Source of the DNA: Actinospica durhamensis | GTDB lineage: Bacteria; Actinomycetota; Actinomycetes; Streptomycetales; Catenulisporaceae | Direction of reading: 5' to 3' | Length of the DNA: 36,383 nt | Assembly (NCBI RefSeq): GCF_018139695.1 | Contig: NZ_JAGSOG010000061.1 | Location: 1 to 36,383, forward strand | Shown here: one piece after another, positions 31,760-36,383 of the stretch | Layout: each line of letters begins with the position of its first letter | Numbering within the stretch: the first letter of the stretch is position 1 | The notes under the pieces: generated by a model | Told to the model about the DNA's origin: nothing | Database searches by the model: none | Seen by the model: the letters and a program-made list of their open reading frames with translations, nothing else | Program-made: the position numbers and the translations under genes

Positions 31760-34330
31760 ATGTTCGACGCACTCGACGCAGCGCTCGCCGACGGCGAGTA
31801 CTACGCGCCGTTCTCCACGGTGCGCGATCCCGGTACGCGCTTCGCTCCCGAGGCGGTGGCGGACGGCTGGCAGGGCAGCGGCCACGACATCTGGACGGTG
31901 TGGACGCACCCTGATATCTCTCTGGCCGAGCAGGGCTGGAAGATCCACGTCTCGGCGCGGTTCGCCCGGGCCCAGCAGGTGCTCGACACGGTGGCGCAGG
32001 CGTGCTTCGCCGAGCGGGTGCCGTTCAAGCACCTCGCCTCGACGCGCTTCTTCCTCTTCCTGCACCACAAGCACGCGCCGCGGCAGCAGGCGGGCAAGTT
32101 CTGCGCCGTCTACCCGCCCGACCTCGCCACCGCGCGTCGAGTCCTGGACCGCTTGGCGGACGCGCTCGCGGGCGAGGAGGGGGCGTACGTGCTCACCGAT
32201 CGGCGCTACCGGGACTCCCGGACCGTCCACTACCGGTACGGCGCGTTCGGCAGCCGCAGCAGGCTGCTGCCCGACGGCACCCGGGAGCCGCTGCTGCGCG
32301 CCGGCGACGGTCACGACGTCGTGGACCGGCGCCTGCCCGCGTTCGTGCTGCCTCCGGGAGTCGCAGACCCCTTCGTCGAGCAGGAGACGCCAGTCCATCA
32401 TGGCCAGATCATCGTGGGCGGATACGAGATCCTCGAGGTACTGCAGAACAGCAACGCCGGGGGCGCCTACCGGGCCCGGGACGCGCGCGGCGGGAGGACG
32501 GTCTTCCTCAAGGAGGCCAGGGCGCACAACGGCTACACGGCGGACGGCGTCAGCGCCCGGGAACGGCTGCGCGGCGAGTACGGCGTCCTGACCGTGCTGC
32601 ACGAGTCCGCGCCCGGGCTGGGCCCCGAGCCGCTGGGATATTTCGATGAGTGGGAACACGAGTTCCTCGTCACCGAATACCTCGAGGGCACCCCGCTGCG
32701 CAGCTGGATCGGGCACAACTCCCCGCTGATCAGAGCCGACTGGGCGCAGCGGGACGTCACCGGGTACTTCGACGCCTGCCGCCGCGTTCTGGGCAGCCTG
32801 GACGACGCGCTCGGCAGCCTGCACGCCCTCGGGTACCGCTTCGGGGACCTGAGCCCCGGCAACGCCATCGTCACCGCCGACGGCGCGGCCCGGCTGGTGG
32901 ACTTCGAGACCGTCACGCCGCTCACCGAACCCGTCGCGCCGGTCGGGACTCCCGGATTCGTCCCGCCGGCCGAGATGCTGGCCGAACTCCTGGCCGACGG
33001 CGCGGATCCGGCGCTGCCCGATCACTACGCCCTCGGCGCCGTGGCGCTGTCCATGTTCGCCAACCTGCACTCCGTCGCCGAGCGCGCGCCCGGCAATCTC
33101 AAGCTGCTGCGGCGCGACCTGGCCGCCACCGTCGCTCCGCCCGTCGACCTCTGGGCCCGCGCGACCGCCTTCTACCCAATCGGTTCCGGCGACGCTGCGA
33201 CACCCGAGGACGTGGACGCCGACCCGCTCGGCGCTCTGTCCCGGATGGCGCGGCTCGCGGCGGCGGGACTGGTGGCGATGGCCGAACCCACCCGGCAGGA
33301 GTGGGTCTTCCCGCCGCCGCCCGCGGCCTTCGGCACCAACACGGTGTGCCTGGGCTACGGCACCGCAGGGGTCGTCTACGCTCTGCTGCGGGCCGGCGTA
33401 CCGATCCCGGACGCAGTGGACAAGCGGTTGCGCCGCGATGCCATGACCGCGCGCGGGCAACTGCCGCCCGGGCTCGACGCCGGCCTGGCGGGCATCGCCC
33501 GGGTGCTGGCCCGGCTGGGACATCTGGACGAGGCGCTCGACCTGGCACTACTCGCCGATGAGCATCGGCTCACCGTTGTGCGCGCGACGCTCGCTGGGGG
33601 CAGCGCCGGCGTGGGCCTCACGTGGCTGGACCTGTACCGCCGCACCGGCGACGACGACTGCCTTGATCTGGCCGTCGCGCATGGCGAATGGATTGCGAAG
33701 CTCGCCGATCCGGTCCCGTTTCTCGGTCGCGACGACGCGCGCGGCCTGTTCCACGGCCGCTCCGGGCTCGCGCTCTTCCTGCACCGCCTGTTCGAGGCCA
33801 CCGGCGAGACCGGCTTCCTTGAGGCCGGGTGCCGCCTGCTGCATGAGGAGCTCGACCGGGCGATGGCGCTGGACGACGGTGCGCTCTCGTTCTCCGACGA
33901 CGCCGTGAGCCGACGGGCCATGCCCTACTTCAGCGTGGGCTCCGCGGGCGTCGGCATCGTCCTGACCCGCTACGTCCACACGCAGCAGGCAGCGGATGAG
34001 CGCTTCGCCGCCGCGCTGCCGCTGATCGTCGCCGACACGTACAAGACCTGTGCGATGGAGGGCGGGCTCTACACCGGACTCGCCGGGATGGCCTGGTTCC
34101 TCGCGGAGCACGCCGAGCTGACCGCAGACGCCGACGACCGCGCCCGCGCCGTCACGGTCGCCACCGGACTGCTCAAGTACGCGGTGCCGCACAAGAGCCG
34201 GCCGGACGCGGTGCGCTTCCTCGGCACCGGCTCCCTGCGCTTCAGCGCGGATCTCTCCAGCGGGTCGGCCGGGGTGCTCCTCGCGGTCCGCCGGATCCTG
34301 GACGGCCCGGCGGACGACCTGTTCGGCTGA
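31760..34330 (+). CDS. lanKC: Class III lanthionine synthetase LanKC 2
   Basis: An 856-residue paralogue in tandem with LanKC 1 but clearly divergent. The lyase domain spans ~residues 20-180 (EQGWKIHVSARFARA, VPFKHLAST, QAGKFCAVYPPD). The kinase domain (~215-400) has the SNAGGAYRA loop, Lys251 in VFLKEARA, Asp363 and Asn368 in FGDLSPGNAIV, and Asp381 in LVDFE, so all expected kinase residues are present. The cyclase-like domain (~530-856) shows LFHGRSGLALFLHRL, YFSVGSAGVGIVL and SSGSAGVLLAV without zinc ligands. ATG 31760 follows GGAGGG. It lies directly before precursor 2, which makes that peptide its likely substrate (inference). Confidence 0.92.
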   Translation: MFDALDAALADGEYYAPFSTVRDPGTRFAPEAVADGWQGSGHDIWTVWTHPDISLAEQGWKIHVSARFARAQQVLDTVAQACFAERVPFKHLASTRFFLFLHHKHAPRQQAGKFCAVYPPDLATARRVLDRLADALAGEEGAYVLTDRRYRDSRTVHYRYGAFGSRSRLLPDGTREPLLRAGDGHDVVDRRLPAFVLPPGVADPFVEQETPVHHGQIIVGGYEILEVLQNSNAGGAYRARDARGGRTVFLKEARAHNGYTADGVSARERLRGEYGVLTVLHESAPGLGPEPLGYFDEWEHEFLVTEYLEGTPLRSWIGHNSPLIRADWAQRDVTGYFDACRRVLGSLDDALGSLHALGYRFGDLSPGNAIVTADGAARLVDFETVTPLTEPVAPVGTPGFVPPAEMLAELLADGADPALPDHYALGAVALSMFANLHSVAERAPGNLKLLRRDLAATVAPPVDLWARATAFYPIGSGDAATPEDVDADPLGALSRMARLAAAGLVAMAEPTRQEWVFPPPPAAFGTNTVCLGYGTAGVVYALLRAGVPIPDAVDKRLRRDAMTARGQLPPGLDAGLAGIARVLARLGHLDEALDLALLADEHRLTVVRATLAGGSAGVGLTWLDLYRRTGDDDCLDLAVAHGEWIAKLADPVPFLGRDDARGLFHGRSGLALFLHRLFEATGETGFLEAGCRLLHEELDRAMALDDGALSFSDDAVSRRAMPYFSVGSAGVGIVLTRYVHTQQAADERFAAALPLIVADTYKTCAMEGGLYTGLAGMAWFLAEHAELTADADDRARAVTVATGLLKYAVPHKSRPDAVRFLGTGSLRFSADLSSGSAGVLLAVRRILDGPADDLFG

Positions 34331-34333
34331 GCC

Positions 34334-34353
34334 CTGCTCGCTCACCCGAGCAG
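34334..34353 (+). promoter_or_regulatory. Small hairpin between LanKC 2 and precursor 2
   Basis: CTGCTCG (34334-34340) pairs with CGAGCAG (34347-34353) around a CTCACC loop, 3 nt after the LanKC 2 stop. It may end or process the long mRNA, or protect the 5' end of a separate precursor 2 transcript. Confidence 0.5.
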
Positions 34354-34396
34354 AAAGCACGCACCACCACCGACACCACCGAGGAAGGACACGACC

Positions 34397-34504
34397 ATGG
34401 CACAGCTTCTCGCCCTGCAGCAGATCGAGGCCAAGCGGGACGACATCCCCGTCATCTGCTTCAGCGTCTGGGGCAGCACGAGCCACACTAGCTCGGCTCT
34501 GTGA
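34397..34504 (+). CDS. lanA: Class III lanthipeptide precursor 2 (RamS-like leader)
   Basis: A 35-residue peptide. ATG 34397 follows GAGGAAGGAC at 34381-34390. The leader MAQLLALQQIEAKRDD matches the RamS/AmfS type (LFDLQSME): L-x-x-L-Q-x-[MI]-E. The core after Pro18 is VICFSVWGSTSHTSSAL. The only Cys is Cys21, and every Ser/Thr (23, 27, 28, 29, 31, 32, 33) lies after it, so any thioether must run from Cys to a later dehydrated residue. Seven Ser/Thr and one Cys leave many potential dehydro-residues. It sits 66 bp after LanKC 2 and before a strong terminator. It is too short for most gene callers. Precursor identity rests on leader motif, ribosome site and position. Confidence 0.8.
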   Translation: MAQLLALQQIEAKRDDIPVICFSVWGSTSHTSSAL

Positions 34505-34528
34505 TCCTGAAAGCACTGTGATCCTGAA
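34499..34528 (+). repeat. 13-bp direct repeat CTGTGATCCTGAA across the precursor 2 stop
   Basis: Copies at 34499-34511 and 34516-34528, 17 bp apart. The first copy contains the last codon and the TGA stop. It may be a small local duplication or a regulatory or RNA-processing site; nothing more can be said. Confidence 0.6.
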
Positions 34529-34541
34529 GTACCGTGACCCG

Positions 34542-34575
34542 CCGCGGCCTGCCGGATCGCTCCGACAGGCCGCGG
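34542..34575. terminator. Strong hairpin terminator between precursor 2 and the SARP gene
   Basis: CCGCGGCCTG (34542-34551) pairs perfectly with CAGGCCGCGG (34566-34575). After one mismatch four more pairs (CGGA/TCCG) close a TCGC loop. It lies between convergent genes and probably ends both transcripts. Confidence 0.85.
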
Positions 34576-34596
34576 AGCGGTCTCTCCGCCCGCGTC

Positions 34597-36383
34597 CTAC
34601 CCGCGGGCCGCGGTCGATCGTGCGTAGAGATGGGTGAGGTAGGGCAGCGAGTACGTCGCGGAGCGGTCCGCCGGCTCCGCGCCGGTCGGGGGCGAGACCA
34701 ACGCGCCCTTCTCGATCATCGATTCGAGCTCGATGCAGAGCCGGTCCGGCGCGATTCCGGTCAGCGCGGCGGCGTCGGTCGCGGCGAACCTGGCCGAGGG
34801 CTCGAGCCGGGCTAGGGAGAGCAGCACGGCCGCGTGCGAGGGCCTCAGGTCCCGCCATCCGCGGGCCGCCTGCGCGCGTACCTGGAGGTCGCCGACCTCC
34901 AGATGGTCCAACACCGTGTCAGGTTCGGCGAGCCGCGCGGCGTACTCGGCCAGCCGCAGGTGCGGGAGGACGACGAGTTTGAGCCCGGCTGCCCGGATCG
35001 CCAGCGGAATCCCGCCGCAGGAGGCGACGATGCGTTCGGCGGAGGCGGGATCGGACCGCACCCGGCCGGGGCCGGCGACCGTGGTGAGGAAGTCGAGGGC
35101 CTCGTCGGCGGGCAGCGGCGTTACCTGGATGCGTCGGGTCGGGGACAGTCCGGCCAGTTGGCCGCGCGCGGTGACGAGCGCCGAGCTGCGGCCGCCCGGG
35201 AAGAGCGTGCGGACCGTCGCTTCGTCGGGTGCGTCGTCGAGGATCAGCAGGACACGACGGCCGGCGGACCACGTACGCCAGCGTGCTGCCTCCCGCTCGG
35301 GGTCGGCGCAGGACCGTTCCGGCTCGTCGGTGTACGCCAGCAGTTCGGCGACGGTCGATGTCAGCGGCCTGGCCGAGCCGTCGCGCTCGCGAAGCCGGAC
35401 GATGACCATTCCGTCGGGGAACTCGGAGCCGAGTCGGCGGGCCGCGCGCAGGGCGAGCGCGGTCTTGCCGGCGCCGGGTTGGCCCACGAGCAGCGTGAGG
35501 GAGCCGCTGTGGGACACGGCCTCCGACAGTTCGGCCACGATGTCCGCGCGTCCGGTGAACTCCTCGGTCTCCGCGGGCAGCCGTACGCCGGGGACGCGGC
35601 GATGGGCGCGCATGCGATCGCGTCCGTTCTCGTCCGCCAGGATGGCCCGGTATGCGGCCTCGAATGCCGGGCTGGGCGAGATGCCGAGCTCGCGGGCGAG
35701 GAGTTTGCGCAATTCGTCGTAGGCGGCGAGCGCCTCGGCGCGGCGCCCGGCGCGGTGCAGGGCGGTCATATGAGCGGACCGCAACCGCTCCCGCAGCGGG
35801 TGTCGCTCGATCAGATCCTGCGTGGCCTCGGCGACCTCCTCGGCCGGCCCCGCTTCCAACGCGGCCTCGGCCCAGTCCTCGCACGCGGCCAGGTGACGCA
35901 GCTCGAGCCGGTCGGCCTCGGCGCGCAGGGAATCCGAGGCGGCGAGCTCGCCCAGCGGCGAACCGACCCGCAGATCCTTCGCCTGGCGCAGGATCCGCGC
36001 GGCCCGCTCGGCGTTCCCGCCGACGGCCGCGTCGTGGCCCTGCCGGGCCAGCGCCGCGAGGCGCAGGGAGTCGAGTTCGTGCTCGGCCACCCGCAGCCGG
36101 TAGCCGCCGGGTTGCAGCACGAGCCGGTCCTCGGCGCCGGCCTCGGCGAGCACCCGGCGGATCCCGAAGACGTACAGCTGGAGGTTCTTGCGCGCCGTGC
36201 GGGGAGCGTCCTTCTCCCACACGGCCTCGGTCAGCGCGTCGAGCGAGACCGCGTTCCCGGCCCGGCACAGCAGCATCGCGAGCACCCGGCGCTGCTTGAG
36301 CGGCCCGAGGGCCAGCTCCCGGTCGCCGGCCCAGGCCCGGACCGGACCCAGGACGCAGAACCGCAGGGCGGGGGAGGTGGGCG
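34597..36383 (-). CDS. SARP/AfsR-type regulator with BTAD and STAND ATPase domains (start beyond right edge)
   Basis: The frame is open to the window end. Read from the edge inward it gives LRFCVLGPVRAWAGDRELAL then GPLKQRRVLAMLL, the classic N-terminus of the winged-helix domain of SARP regulators, so only a few codons are missing. Next comes the rest of the winged helix (LTEAVWEKDAPRTARKNLQL, GGYRLRV), then the BTAD helical domain (LRAEADRLELRHLAACEDWA, AYDELRKLLARELGISPSPA) and an NB-ARC/AAA domain with Walker A GQPGAGKT and a Walker-B-like LLILDDAP. It ends without TPR repeats. It is a likely pathway-specific activator of the convergent lanthipeptide genes; ATP-dependent signal control as in AfsR is inference. 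Confidence 0.88.
   Translation of the reverse strand, partial: PTSPALRFCVLGPVRAWAGDRELALGPLKQRRVLAMLLCRAGNAVSLDALTEAVWEKDAPRTARKNLQLYVFGIRRVLAEAGAEDRLVLQPGGYRLRVAEHELDSLRLAALARQGHDAAVGGNAERAARILRQAKDLRVGSPLGELAASDSLRAEADRLELRHLAACEDWAEAALEAGPAEEVAEATQDLIERHPLRERLRSAHMTALHRAGRRAEALAAYDELRKLLARELGISPSPAFEAAYRAILADENGRDRMRAHRRVPGVRLPAETEEFTGRADIVAELSEAVSHSGSLTLLVGQPGAGKTALALRAARRLGSEFPDGMVIVRLRERDGSARPLTSTVAELLAYTDEPERSCADPEREAARWRTWSAGRRVLLILDDAPDEATVRTLFPGGRSSALVTARGQLAGLSPTRRIQVTPLPADEALDFLTTVAGPGRVRSDPASAERIVASCGGIPLAIRAAGLKLVVLPHLRLAEYAARLAEPDTVLDHLEVGDLQVRAQAARGWRDLRPSHAAVLLSLARLEPSARFAATDAAALTGIAPDRLCIELESMIEKGALVSPPTGAEPADRSATYSLPYLTHLYARSTAARG

Noticed and set aside
28932-31772. 946-codon minus-strand open frame opposite LanKC 1
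   Set aside because: Low-complexity Arg/Ala/Val/His composition, no domain, and it fully overlaps a well-supported LanKC gene.
29181-34330. Class IV (LanL) assignment for the two synthetases
   Set aside because: Neither cyclase domain shows the Cys and Cys-His zinc ligands of LanC/LanL, and both precursors have class III leader motifs.

Overview
This is a very GC-rich, densely coded window whose content points to an actinomycete. The signs are GTG and TTG starts, an F420-type LLM oxidoreductase, ANTAR regulators, an AfsR/SARP-type regulator with an ATPase domain, a class III lanthipeptide locus and several apparently leaderless genes. The genus cannot be fixed from the sequence alone. No rRNA, tRNA, CRISPR array or intact transposase was seen.

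Layout. (1) 1-630 is the end of a LuxR-type regulator cut by the window edge. (2) 827-7824 is a five-gene catabolic operon: aldehyde dehydrogenase, zinc alcohol dehydrogenase, FAD amine oxidase, aminobutyraldehyde-type dehydrogenase and APC permease. It looks like a polyamine or amine uptake and oxidation pathway and ends in a strong hairpin terminator. (3) 7957-8589 is a GRAM-like protein. (4) 8623-11049 (minus strand) is an S51 peptidase, an F420-type LLM oxidoreductase and a PPOX flavoprotein, divergent from a TetR-alcohol dehydrogenase pair (11307-13052). Three evenly spaced palindromes lie in front of the TetR gene. (5) 13156-16750 holds an SDR, a quinone-oxidoreductase-like MDR divergent from a second TetR gene across a 24-bp palindrome, and a metallo-beta-lactamase-fold protein. 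(6) 16859-21261 is a signalling block: CheB domain, CheR-PAS-coiled coil-PAS, and two GAF-ANTAR proteins. (7) 21388-23298 holds a PIG-V-like mannosyltransferase and a carboxymuconolactone-decarboxylase-family protein. (8) 23370-25010 (minus) is a secreted beta-helix protein with a carbohydrate-binding-like domain. Its upstream region holds a DasR-box-like palindrome and a small IS5-like inverted-repeat element (25303-25471). (9) 25468-26507 (minus) is a tight operon of three small unknown proteins, followed by an exported L,D-transpeptidase-like protein (26671-27462).

The most interesting part is 27666-34504, a compact class III lanthipeptide locus: precursor 1, MFS transporter, LanKC 1, LanKC 2, precursor 2, flanked by a convergent SARP/STAND regulator (34597 to the right edge). 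Both precursors carry the class III leader helix motif (VLDIQ and LLALQ), but the single Cys of each lies before most or all of the Ser/Thr residues. This is the reverse of the usual Ser-xx-Ser-x(2-5)-Cys core. Both have a Pro a few residues before the Cys. LanKC 1 has Arg where the kinase lysine is expected, while LanKC 2 keeps Lys. Two divergent synthetases bracketed by two unusual precursors could be a two-peptide or mixed-product system that I cannot match to a described one.

Several genes (TetR at 11307, TetR at 15133, MBL at 16750, CheB at 16859, GAF-ANTAR at 19370) share a -10-like TAnnnT box 6-7 nt before the start codon, which suggests leaderless transcripts.
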